DNA of 41,932 nt from Gammaproteobacteria bacterium (GTDB lineage Bacteria; Pseudomonadota; Gammaproteobacteria; SZUA-229), in assembly GCA_029287435.1 (NCBI GenBank), contig JARFRD010000195.1, forward strand, positions 1 through 41,932, read 5' to 3'. This document shows, piece by piece, positions 18,257 through 26,017 of the stretch. The translations under genes were made by a program, and so were the position numbers. A model generated the notes under the pieces. That model did no database searches. It worked only from the letters and a program-made list of their open reading frames with translations, and was not told where the DNA came from. The number at the start of each line of letters is the position of its first letter. The first letter of the stretch is position 1.

Positions 18257-18541
18257 GATTTGCCACAGAGACACAGAGAACACAGCGGTTTTCTCTATTT
18301 GTCATCTCGAGCAACCCCTTAGACGACGCTCAAGGCAGGCTCAGTGAGTCGAGAGGTCTGCACGTCGAACTAGCTGGATATCTCCCCATTCCGCGGTTAC
18401 CAATGACTTGCTGTAATTCGCCCTCCGGGCCGTCCTTCGTCCGTTCAATTTCGCTCCTTGCAAAATTAGTCAGTCGAGATGACATAACAATAAAACAACA
18501 ACTCCGCATGCTTTGCGCCTCTGCGGTGAAAATAAAATTTC
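18257..18541. repeat. MITE-like nested inverted-repeat element inside the operon
   Basis: The ~320-bp gap between nuoH and nuoB is the only large gap in this otherwise overlapping operon. Its outer ends are an imperfect inverted repeat: CCACAGAGACACAGAG at the left against CCGCAGAGGCGCAAAG on the opposite strand at the right (12 of 16, all mismatches transitions). Nested inside is a perfect 11-bp inverted repeat, TGTCATCTCGA at 18300-18310 and TCGAGATGACA at 18474-18484. It has no transposase. The 109-residue frame across it (18241-18570) is not a credible gene. Confidence 0.75.
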
Positions 18542-18563
18542 CAGATGAGTTGGAGGTTGCAGT

Positions 18564-19214
18564 ATGCTGAAAATCACCGGTGCAGACGACATTCCTGAAC
18601 AGGAAGACGTGCTGGCAAATGATGGCCTGTCTGAAGAAGACAGAAAGTTGTTCAGCAACGCACGTCCGAAGAAATACGAACCCTACCCGATCAAGGCAAT
18701 CGAGGACTTTGCCAATTGGGCGCGTGCGAACTCTTTATGGATACTCGGCTTTGGCACCGGCTGCTGTTCTATCGAACTGCGTCCGCTGATGACCTCGCGT
18801 TTCGACATCAGCCGCTTCGGTGTCGCCGGCCGTCCGACTCCTCGGCAGTCATCCGTATTCGTTATCGGCGGTTATGTCTCGGTGAAAACACTCAAACGCA
18901 TCATCCGCAGTTACGAACAGATGCAGGGTCCAAAGTTCGTTGTTGCTTTGGGGTCCTGCCCGGCAAACGGTGGCATGTACTTTGACAGCTATAACACGAT
19001 CAACCGTCTCGATCTGTATATACCGGTTGATATGTACATCAACGGCTGCATGCCGCGCCCGGAAGCCCTGCTGCACGGCATTATGGAACTACAGAATGAT
19101 ATCAAGGCGGGTAGCTGCGATGGTGCCAATCGCTATGTGGAAAACTTCGACTGGTACAAGGCCAACCAGAAAAAGATCATCAAAAACTGGAATATGCCTG
19201 ACTACAACTGGTGA
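18564..19214 (+). CDS. nuoB: Complex-I-like iron-sulfur subunit NuoB/MbxJ
   Basis: The 216-residue subunit holds the terminal [4Fe-4S] cluster (N2 position). All four ligands are present: the tandem cysteines C67 and C68 (GTGCCSIEL), C132 (LGSCPANGG) and C162 (NGCMPRPEALL). Residues 1-55 are a hydrophilic extension. The PDM-type loop of respiratory NuoB (RYDMERFG) is replaced by MTSRFDISRFGVAGRPTPRQSSVFVIGG. GGAG at 18551-18554 lies 9 bp before the ATG and just outside the repeat. It is the first gene of the peripheral-arm block. Confidence 0.94.
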   Translation: MLKITGADDIPEQEDVLANDGLSEEDRKLFSNARPKKYEPYPIKAIEDFANWARANSLWILGFGTGCCSIELRPLMTSRFDISRFGVAGRPTPRQSSVFVIGGYVSVKTLKRIIRSYEQMQGPKFVVALGSCPANGGMYFDSYNTINRLDLYIPVDMYINGCMPRPEALLHGIMELQNDIKAGSCDGANRYVENFDWYKANQKKIIKNWNMPDYNW

Positions 19215-19219
19215 GTGGA

Positions 19220-19771
19220 ATGGGTAACTTAACAAGCGCATTACTGGAACGACTGGAACGGGATTTCGATATCACCGATATCACCGAACGCCATGAGCGT
19301 CTAACGACATTCAAGGTGACCAGAGATCATGCCGAAACCCTGATCCGCGAACTGCGTGATCGCGAGAAATATACCCACCTGAACTTCATCACCTGTATCG
19401 ACTACATCGAGGATGGCGTTTTCTCTCTGGTATACATGCTGCAGAACTATGTCACCCACACCATGCTTGGTGTACATGTTGATATCGATCGCGACAAGGC
19501 CGAGATGACCTCGATCCACACCCTGTGGGCACAGGCGTGGACCTACCAGCGTGAACTGCGCGAAATGTACGGCATCAACTTTCCCGGCAGCCCGCGTCTC
19601 CACGAGGATTTCATGCTCGAAGGCTGGGATGATATGCCGCCGATGCGACGAGACTTCGACACCGCAGCCTATAGTACCGAGCATTTCGGTCATGTAGACC
19701 GCGAGAGTGAAGAACCCCGGCAATACATGAAAGTGCAGTTTTATCCAAACCGCGGAGGCGATGAGGAATGA
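19220..19771 (+). CDS. nuoC: Complex-I-like subunit NuoC/MbxK
   Basis: A 183-residue subunit of the 30-kDa family, which supports the D subunit in the peripheral arm. The signature WAQAWTYQRELREMYGINFPGSPRLHEDFMLEGWDDMPPMRRDF matches the E-R-E-x-x-D/E-M-(Y/F)-G-I-x-F-x-G-(H/S)-P-x-L motif. It is a stand-alone gene, not fused to nuoD. A GTG at 19211 that overlaps the nuoB stop is an alternative start; ATG 19220, with GAGTGGA just upstream, is preferred. It overlaps nuoD by 4 bp. Confidence 0.92.
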   Translation: MGNLTSALLERLERDFDITDITERHERLTTFKVTRDHAETLIRELRDREKYTHLNFITCIDYIEDGVFSLVYMLQNYVTHTMLGVHVDIDRDKAEMTSIHTLWAQAWTYQRELREMYGINFPGSPRLHEDFMLEGWDDMPPMRRDFDTAAYSTEHFGHVDRESEEPRQYMKVQFYPNRGGDEE

Positions 19772-20937
19772 CACAGTTGACCGGCCATTCCGCCTCACTG
19801 GATTTTTCCCAGCCCGAACCTGTCGACATGTCATCGGGCAAGTACGTCAAGCTGTGGCAGGGGCCGCAGCACCCGGGTATCACCGGCAACATGTCACTCG
19901 AGCTAACACTGGATGGGGACGAAATAATCGAGTGTAAAACCCATGTCGGTTACCTGCACCGCGCCTTCGAAAAACTGATGGAAGGTCGCAACTATATCCA
20001 GAACTTTACCGTTGTGTGCCGTATCGCCGTACCCGAACCGGCCTTCAACGAATACCTGTATGCCGAAGGACTTGAGCAGCTTAGCGGTATCGAAGCGCCT
20101 GAGCGCGCTCAGTGGATCCGCACGCTTAACCTGGAAATGATGCGCCTTGCCAGCTTCATGATGTGGATCGGGGGCCAGAGTGGTGCGTTCGGTCTGTACA
20201 CAGTTCCTAACTGGACCATTGCCTACCGCGACTATGTGCTCGACCTGTTCGAGGAAATGACCGGTGGACGCATCTACCACATGTATATGGTACCCGGTGG
20301 TGTGCGCTTCGATCTGCCGAAAGATTTCGACAAGCGCGTGAAAGAAGTCATGGACGGTGCCGAGAAGTTGCTCGACCAGGTCGAGCGCGTGATGTACAAC
20401 AACGTCGTTTTCAAGGCACGCTCCAAAGGCCTGGGTATTATTACACCGGAGATGGTTGACCCTTACGGTATCGTTGGGCCGAATGCGCGTGCCAGTGGAA
20501 TCAAACGTGACCTGCGCAAAGACGAACCTTATCTTGTTTACGATCAGCTCGATTTCGATATCATCAGCGGTACTGGCGCAGATGCGTATGAACGCGCCTA
20601 CCTGCGTTTGCAGGAGACACGCCAGTGCATCAGTCTGATACGCCAGTGCATGGATCGTATGCCTCGTTCCGGCCCGCTGCAGGCTGAGATGCCGAATGTA
20701 CTGCACTGGAAAATTCCGCCGGGTGAAACATACGTTAAAGCCGAGTGCACACGCGGTGAATATGGATACTTCATGGTGACCGATGGTACCGAGTACATAC
20801 GCCGTGTGTTCGTACGCGGGCCCAGTTACACGCATGCAATCGCGGTGATGGAAAAGCTCGCAGTAGGAACGAACATCGCCGATATCGCCGGCTTGATGGT
20901 TTCGTTACATACTTATCCGCCGGAGATTGAGCGATGA
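19768..20937 (+). CDS. nuoD: NuoD/MbxL-like subunit lacking NiFe and quinone-site residues
   Basis: A 389-residue member of the complex I 49-kDa/NiFe-hydrogenase large-subunit family. GPQHPGITGNMSLELTLDGDEI aligns with the canonical GPQHPxxHG opening, but the second His is Thr. The first hydrogenase motif (RxCGxC) is reduced to one cysteine, C84 (TVVCRIAVPEPAFNEY), and the DxxCxxC motif at the C-terminus is replaced by SLHTYPPEIER, so NiFe ligands are absent. The DY segment carrying the quinone-site tyrosine of NuoD is not recognisable at the matching position either. This pattern resembles Mbx/Mbs-type subunits of Thermococcales, which are not hydrogenases. Overlaps neighbours by 4 bp each side. 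The electron acceptor or donor at this site is unknown. Confidence 0.9.
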   Translation: MTQLTGHSASLDFSQPEPVDMSSGKYVKLWQGPQHPGITGNMSLELTLDGDEIIECKTHVGYLHRAFEKLMEGRNYIQNFTVVCRIAVPEPAFNEYLYAEGLEQLSGIEAPERAQWIRTLNLEMMRLASFMMWIGGQSGAFGLYTVPNWTIAYRDYVLDLFEEMTGGRIYHMYMVPGGVRFDLPKDFDKRVKEVMDGAEKLLDQVERVMYNNVVFKARSKGLGIITPEMVDPYGIVGPNARASGIKRDLRKDEPYLVYDQLDFDIISGTGADAYERAYLRLQETRQCISLIRQCMDRMPRSGPLQAEMPNVLHWKIPPGETYVKAECTRGEYGYFMVTDGTEYIRRVFVRGPSYTHAIAVMEKLAVGTNIADIAGLMVSLHTYPPEIER

Positions 20938-22742
20938 ACCTGAAAGACCTGTTATCGCCCTTCTACGTCTGGCAGCGCGCGTTCGAGAAGCCTTACACCT
21001 CGATGCGACCGATTGAGGAGCGTCCGGGTTCGCCTTCCTATCGCGGTTTTCACATCAATGTCGCTGATACCTGTGTCGGCTGCGGTTGTTGCCACACAAT
21101 CTGTCAGAACGACGCCATCGACATGGTGCCGGTAGAAAAATATAGCGGCAACAAGGGCGACAGCGGCCTGCGCCCGCGTTTCGATTACGGACGCTGCTGC
21201 TGGTGTGCGCTCTGCGTAGACATGTGCACGGCTGGCTCTTTACGTTTGAGCAACGAATACATCTGGACCTCGCGCGAACCTGCCGATTTCATGTTTGTTG
21301 CCGGCGTCGAAGAAAAGCACTGGCAGGATAATGAACTGGGTTACCGCCGCGAAAAATCCTACCACCTTTATCCTCCCAGGCGTATCGAGATGGAAATGCT
21401 CTCACCCGATGAAAGCATTGAAGGCTTTGATGAAGTGGTCAAAGGTTATGATGTCGAACAGGCAAAAAAGGAAGCTGACCGCTGTATTGAATGCGGTATG
21501 TGTGTGGCGACCTGCCCAGCACACATGGATGTGCCTGATTACATCAAGAGCATTCGCGACGGTGATTACGATGAGGGACTGCGCCTGATGTACCGCACGA
21601 ATCCTTTCCCCGCAACCTGTGGCCGCATCTGTACCCGCCGCTGTGAATCGGTGTGCCCGGTTGGCCTTCAGGGTGATTCGATTGCAATACGCTGGCTCAA
21701 GCGTCATATCGTCGACCAGGTTGATGCAAAGGACTACGCGCGCATCCTCAATGACAACATCGAAGAAAATGGCAAGCAGGTTGCCGTCATAGGCGCCGGC
21801 CCGGGCGGTTTGAGCGCGGCCTATTACCTGCGCAAGAAAGGTTATGAAGTCTCTGTTTACGAGGCGCAGGACAAAGCCGGCGGCATGCTGCGCTACGGTG
21901 TACCAGGTTACCGATTACCCGACAGCGGACTCGACAAGGATATTAATTATATCGTTTCACTCGGTGTTGAGATCAGGAACAATACCCGTATAGGCACAGA
22001 CATTAGCTTCGAATCCCTGTTGAATGATTATGACGCTGTATTCCTGTCGACTGGATTATCGGTACCGTCGAGTATGCGTATAAACGGCGAAGATCATCCA
22101 CGCGTACTCTCCGGTTTGCAGGTGCTGGCTGATGCTGCCAGTGGACGTGACCCGGGCATAGGCAACAAGGTGGCTGTCATCGGCGGCGGCAACGTTGCGA
22201 TGGATGCATCACGCGTATCACGGCGCCTCGGTGCAGACGTCACTATTCTGTACCGCCGGCGTATTTCCGACATGCCGGCAGACATTGAAGAAATACACGA
22301 AGCGCAGGAAGAAGCCTGTACCATCGTGACACAAGCGATACCCGTTGAAATAATGGATGCCCCGGACGAAAAACAGGTCATAATCAAATGGGGTGAAGCA
22401 GAGATGGTGCAGGATCCAAAAGGTGGTCGTCCACGCCCGGTACTTCAGGAAGACCGTATGCATGAAGATACCTATGATTGCATTATTTCTGCTATTGGTC
22501 AGGGCAGCAATCTCGACTACCTGTCGAAAGAAGTGCAGGAGCAGCTGGCTATTGAATGGGGCAGATTCACACCAGGCGAGTACCAGCATACCTCCCTGGA
22601 AAAAGTTTTTGTTGGTGGCGATGTCGCCAATCGTACCGCTGATGCAATAAGCGCTATTGAAGATGGTCACCACGCAGCACGCGGCATCGACCGCTTTCTG
22701 AGACCAGAAATGTATACAGAATTAGACCAGGAGATAAGTTGA
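20934..22742 (+). CDS. NuoI-like ferredoxin fused to NfnB/GltD-like NAD(P)H oxidoreductase
   Basis: A 602-residue fusion that appears to combine the complex-I iron-sulfur subunit with its own flavin input module. Residues 47-57 (CVGCGCCHTIC) and 88-98 (CCWCALCVDMC) are the two NuoI-type [4Fe-4S] motifs, unusual in lacking the trailing proline. Then come GltD/NfnB-type clusters: 184-194 (CIECGMCVATC-P) and C229, C233, C237, C241. An FAD motif GAGPGG lies at 287-292 and an NAD(P) motif GGGNVAMDA at 417-425, followed by YRRRISDMPA (440-449), the arginine-rich form typical of NADPH binding. A final GD-A-x-G-like flavin motif (FVGGDVANRTADAISAIEDG) closes the fold. It replaces NuoEFG in this operon. 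It overlaps the nuoD-like gene by 4 bp. Likely reaction: NAD(P)H and ferredoxin or another partner exchange electrons at the peripheral arm. Confidence 0.93.
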   Translation: MNLKDLLSPFYVWQRAFEKPYTSMRPIEERPGSPSYRGFHINVADTCVGCGCCHTICQNDAIDMVPVEKYSGNKGDSGLRPRFDYGRCCWCALCVDMCTAGSLRLSNEYIWTSREPADFMFVAGVEEKHWQDNELGYRREKSYHLYPPRRIEMEMLSPDESIEGFDEVVKGYDVEQAKKEADRCIECGMCVATCPAHMDVPDYIKSIRDGDYDEGLRLMYRTNPFPATCGRICTRRCESVCPVGLQGDSIAIRWLKRHIVDQVDAKDYARILNDNIEENGKQVAVIGAGPGGLSAAYYLRKKGYEVSVYEAQDKAGGMLRYGVPGYRLPDSGLDKDINYIVSLGVEIRNNTRIGTDISFESLLNDYDAVFLSTGLSVPSSMRINGEDHPRVLSGLQVLADAASGRDPGIGNKVAVIGGGNVAMDASRVSRRLGADVTILYRRRISDMPADIEEIHEAQEEACTIVTQAIPVEIMDAPDEKQVIIKWGEAEMVQDPKGGRPRPVLQEDRMHEDTYDCIISAIGQGSNLDYLSKEVQEQLAIEWGRFTPGEYQHTSLEKVFVGGDVANRTADAISAIEDGHHAARGIDRFLRPEMYTELDQEIS

Positions 22743-22743
22743 T

Positions 22744-23190
22744 ATGAATACTATTGATGAAATACTGGACTATGCCATTGACCAGGAACAACAGGCAGCA
22801 GATTTTTATACCAGTCTCGCCGGGCGCGCAGAAAAAGCTGGCATGAAAGAAGTGTTACTCGAATTTGCTGAAGAAGAAAAGCGACACAAGGAACGCTTGC
22901 TCGCAGTTAAAACCGGTGAACATGAACTTACGCCAGAACAGGAGGTGCTGGACTTGAAAATATCAGACTACCTGGTAGAAGTTGATGAAAGCGATGATAT
23001 CTCTTACCAGGATGCTCTTATTATTGCCATGAAACGAGAGCGTGCAGCCTATGAACTCTACAGCGATATGGCCGAGAAAGTGCCTGAAAGCCAGCTCAAA
23101 GAAGTGCTGGCTGGACTCGCCAAGGAAGAAGCCAAGCACAAGTTGTTTTTTGAGTCAGAATACGATGACCGCGTGCTGGTAGATAATTGA
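22744..23190 (+). CDS. Rubrerythrin/ferritin-like diiron protein
   Basis: A 148-residue four-helix diiron protein of the rubrerythrin/erythrin type without a rubredoxin domain. Iron-binding patterns are EQQAADFYTSLA, FAEEEKRHKERLL (EExxH), KRERAAYELY and LAKEEAKHKLFFE (ExxxH). Such proteins reduce peroxide or scavenge oxygen in anaerobic or microaerobic cells. It begins 1 bp after the fusion gene, with GGAGATAAG serving as ribosome binding site, so it is the last gene of the ion-pump operon and probably protects its oxygen-sensitive clusters (inference). Confidence 0.88.
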   Translation: MNTIDEILDYAIDQEQQAADFYTSLAGRAEKAGMKEVLLEFAEEEKRHKERLLAVKTGEHELTPEQEVLDLKISDYLVEVDESDDISYQDALIIAMKRERAAYELYSDMAEKVPESQLKEVLAGLAKEEAKHKLFFESEYDDRVLVDN

Positions 23191-23276
23191 TAACAATAAA
23201 AACATTATGCCTGCGCTAGTAATTTGTTGAAATTATTTTTCAATACCTGCCGCGTGCTTCGTTGTTTTTATTGCGA

Positions 23277-23951
23277 TCAGTGACCTGGTTCATATGCAGC
23301 CCTGTCGACAAACCAGACATCGGGATCAACCATACTTACCGGCAATGACAGCCCATTTCGTATGTTTACCAGGGCCTCGCTTTTATTCGCTCCAGTTGCA
23401 ATTACAATACATATTTCGGCATTCTTTAAGGTAGCCAAACTCAAGGAAATACGTTCAGTCGGTGGCTTGGGGGCATTGTATACCGGAACAACACTGCTTG
23501 AGTCATTTAACGCGGGGTTTTCAGGAAACAGGCTGGCGGTATGACCGTCTTCGCCCATGCCCAGTACCACGATATCTATACCGGCCGTAGCATTTATCCG
23601 CTCGGCAAATCGCTCTGCACCCAGCTCAGGGCCCAGTTCAGCAGGTATTGGGTGAAAATTCACAGTACCGTCTTTTCTGCCATGGAATAACTTATTGAGA
23701 ATCATCGTGTCATTGCGTTCGGCGTGCCCTGCCGGGTAACAGCGCTCATCTCCCGGGTACCAATGGACATGCTTCCACGGCAAAGGCATATCTGCAAGCA
23801 ATTCAAGGCAACGCGCCGGCGTCGTTCCTCCAGGCAAGACGACGTGACACTCCCCTTTCATATCGACGCAATTTTTTATCTGGTTGAAAATGTAGGCGGC
23901 CGCTTCCCTGGCAACGGCTTCTGCATCCGCCAGAACCTTGAAGTTAGTCAT
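23277..23951 (-). CDS. pgl: 6-phosphogluconolactonase
   Basis: Pgl hydrolyses 6-phosphogluconolactone to 6-phosphogluconate, the second step of the oxidative pentose phosphate pathway. HVVLPGGTTPARCLELLADMPLPWKHVHWYPGDERC contains the family motifs (LxGGxTP, W--DER), with ILNKLFHGRK and VLGMGEDGHTASLFPENPAL following. ATG 23951 is preferred: it overlaps the end of zwf by 8 bp and gives 224 residues, starting MTNFKVLADAEAVAREAA. A longer frame to 23978 exists but extends into zwf without added homology. Confidence 0.95.
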   Translation of the reverse strand: MTNFKVLADAEAVAREAAAYIFNQIKNCVDMKGECHVVLPGGTTPARCLELLADMPLPWKHVHWYPGDERCYPAGHAERNDTMILNKLFHGRKDGTVNFHPIPAELGPELGAERFAERINATAGIDIVVLGMGEDGHTASLFPENPALNDSSSVVPVYNAPKPPTERISLSLATLKNAEICIVIATGANKSEALVNIRNGLSLPVSMVDPDVWFVDRAAYEPGH

Positions 23952-25440
23952 AGATTGACGGTTTATGCCAGCCACCAACGCAATCGCTAGTCAACTCATC
24001 CATATCAGGAATATCCCAGGTTCCGGCACGGTATCGTTCAATTGAAACCCTGTCCTTCCAGGCATCCAGTATCGGCTCGACAATCGACCAGGATTCCTCT
24101 ATTTCGTCTGAGCGTGAAAACAGGGTGCGGTCACCGGTAAGCACATCGTGCATCAAAATCTCATACGCATCCGCCACCTCTTCTGCATCAGCGGCATAAG
24201 GTGCGTGCATAACCATTTCTTCATTGTCCGTGGTTAAGCCAGGTTTCTTGGCATTTAAACGCAACACGATACCTCCCTCCGGTTGCAGTCTGAATACCAG
24301 CGCATTAGCTGCAGGAACAGAAGCATGACTATCGAATAGATTGAAAGGAGGCTTGCGAAAACGAATCATTACTTCCGACACTTTTGATTTCATACGCTTG
24401 CCTGACCACAGAATGAATGGCACACCCTGCCATCGCCAGTTGTCTATATAAAACCGTACAGCAGCAAATGTTTCTGTTGCTGAATCAGGCGAAACGTTTT
24501 CCTCTGCAACGTAAGCTGAAACCTGTTCATTGTTAATGGTTCCCGAAGCATACTGTGCCGAGACCGTTTGTTTTTTTATCTGTTCAGGTTCAAAACGGCG
24601 TACAGCTCTGAGTACCTTCATTTTCTCATCACGTACGGCATCTGCAGTAAACTCAACAGGTGGCTCCATCGCAACCAGAGTCATCATCTGCATGAGATGA
24701 CTTTGTATCATGTCGCGTAAGGCTCCAGAATGATCGTAGTATTTGGCACGGTATTCAATACCGAGCGTCTCCGATGCTGAAATCTGTATATGGTCAATGT
24801 AATTACGATTCCATAGAGGCTCCATGATGCTATTGGCAAATCGATAGACCAGTAGATTCTGTACACTTTCCTTACCAAGATAATGATCTATTCTATATAT
24901 CTGGTTCTCATCAAACACGGCTTGAAGCTCTGTGTTCAGTGCAGAGGCGGTCTCGAGGTCGCTGCCAAATGGCTTTTCAATTACCAGTCGACGGTATCCC
25001 TCATCTTCGTGAACCAGGCCTGCATTACGCAAGCCCTTGGCCACCTTGCCATACCATGCTGGTGGTATGGCACAGTAGAACATTGCGTTTTTTGTACCAC
25101 CGAGTGTTTCCAGTGACTCAGCAAGTCGCTGATACATTGTTTCGTCATCCAGATCTCCATCAACGATCTTCAGACATGATGAGAATCTTTGCCACTTGTC
25201 ATCATCCATTTCAATGTGTGGTGAAAATTCCTGTAGTCCGGCACGCAACTGGTCAAGCCATTCCTGCCGGCTACGATTACGCAGAACACCCAGAATACGA
25301 CTATCGCTATGCACCAAACCACAACACATCATACGAACGAGAGCTGGTATGAGCTTACGTTTTGACAAGTCCCCGGCAGCGCCAAAGATAACAATATTGC
25401 TCGGATCGGCTGTTTGTATTGCCTGATCAGCAGTTACCAT
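23944..25440 (-). CDS. zwf: Glucose-6-phosphate 1-dehydrogenase
   Basis: Zwf oxidises glucose 6-phosphate to 6-phosphogluconolactone with NAD(P)+. The N-terminal dinucleotide motif reads FGAAGDLSKRKLIPAL and the active-site signature RIDHYLGKESVQNLLVYRFAN contains the catalytic His and Lys. Length is 498 residues from ATG 25440, preferred over 25458 because GAGG lies upstream at reasonable spacing and the shorter form matches the family. It forms a two-gene operon with pgl. Upstream, a ~210-bp region separates it from a divergent small gene. Confidence 0.96.
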   Translation of the reverse strand: MVTADQAIQTADPSNIVIFGAAGDLSKRKLIPALVRMMCCGLVHSDSRILGVLRNRSRQEWLDQLRAGLQEFSPHIEMDDDKWQRFSSCLKIVDGDLDDETMYQRLAESLETLGGTKNAMFYCAIPPAWYGKVAKGLRNAGLVHEDEGYRRLVIEKPFGSDLETASALNTELQAVFDENQIYRIDHYLGKESVQNLLVYRFANSIMEPLWNRNYIDHIQISASETLGIEYRAKYYDHSGALRDMIQSHLMQMMTLVAMEPPVEFTADAVRDEKMKVLRAVRRFEPEQIKKQTVSAQYASGTINNEQVSAYVAEENVSPDSATETFAAVRFYIDNWRWQGVPFILWSGKRMKSKVSEVMIRFRKPPFNLFDSHASVPAANALVFRLQPEGGIVLRLNAKKPGLTTDNEEMVMHAPYAADAEEVADAYEILMHDVLTGDRTLFSRSDEIEESWSIVEPILDAWKDRVSIERYRAGTWDIPDMDELTSDCVGGWHKPSIYD

Positions 25441-25650
25441 TCTGATAAAACCTCGCATGGCTTTAGTGGTGGATATTTAAAAAGAGAAATCCTGTATGTC
25501 TCGGCTCGCTTATTGTCGAGCAAGGATAAAGTGATAGTCTGGAGCATCCAGATATCCTTACTGGATAGATCATACATATTGGCAAGTATCTTGCAGAATA
25601 TTGCGGTAATTCTCAATCATCATGTTAAGCAAATACTTAACGGGAGGAGG

Positions 25651-25785
25651 ATGATGGAACCTGTTTTTGATACACTGACAATAATCGCAATAATTTCAGT
25701 AACTTGCTTCATCTTGCTGATGCTGGTCCTGCTGAATTGTTGCAAGATGCGAAAAAACCTTAGAGACCTGTTATTTGACAAATGA
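25651..25785 (+). CDS. Small single-helix membrane peptide
   Basis: A 44-residue frame starts at tandem ATGs preceded by an almost ideal ribosome binding site (GGGAGGAGG, 25642-25650). ATG 25654 has the better spacing. The peptide is MEPVFDTLTIIAIISVTCFILLMLVLLNCC, then a basic tail KMRKNLRD, so it has one transmembrane helix with an internal positive end and a Cys pair at the membrane edge. I do not recognise a family. A small inverted repeat, GTTAAG-N6-CTTAAC, lies just upstream (25624-25641). The longer frame from 25414 overlaps zwf and is less likely. Confidence 0.5.
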   Translation: MMEPVFDTLTIIAIISVTCFILLMLVLLNCCKMRKNLRDLLFDK

Positions 25786-26017
25786 GAACCATTGTTGTGC
25801 ATCCCTGTCACTCATGCATCTTTATGGTGCTGAATTATATCTTTATATTACTCACGCCGCGAGCAGAGGAGGATTCACATTATCGTAATATCTGAAGGAT
25901 AACCTGATGAATCAATAAATATCATTCATATGAATCAGATCAAATACAGAGCAGATTTTATTTAGAGACATTACGCAGCCACATACCATCCATGCTGCTA
26001 CACGGGAGCTTATACTT

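Noticed and set aside
18241-18570. 109-residue frame between nuoH and nuoB
   Set aside because: It runs through the repeat element, overlaps both neighbours and has no protein-like composition.
19903-20835. 310-residue minus-strand frame
   Set aside because: It is a shadow antisense to the nuoD-like gene, which has clear family motifs and operon overlaps.
11633-22742. Group 4 NiFe hydrogenase
   Set aside because: The D-like subunit lacks the cysteine ligands at both ends and no maturation (hyp) genes are present.
25414-25650. N-terminal part of the longer frame before the small membrane peptide
   Set aside because: It overlaps the start of zwf and lacks a ribosome binding site, while the internal ATG has a very strong one.
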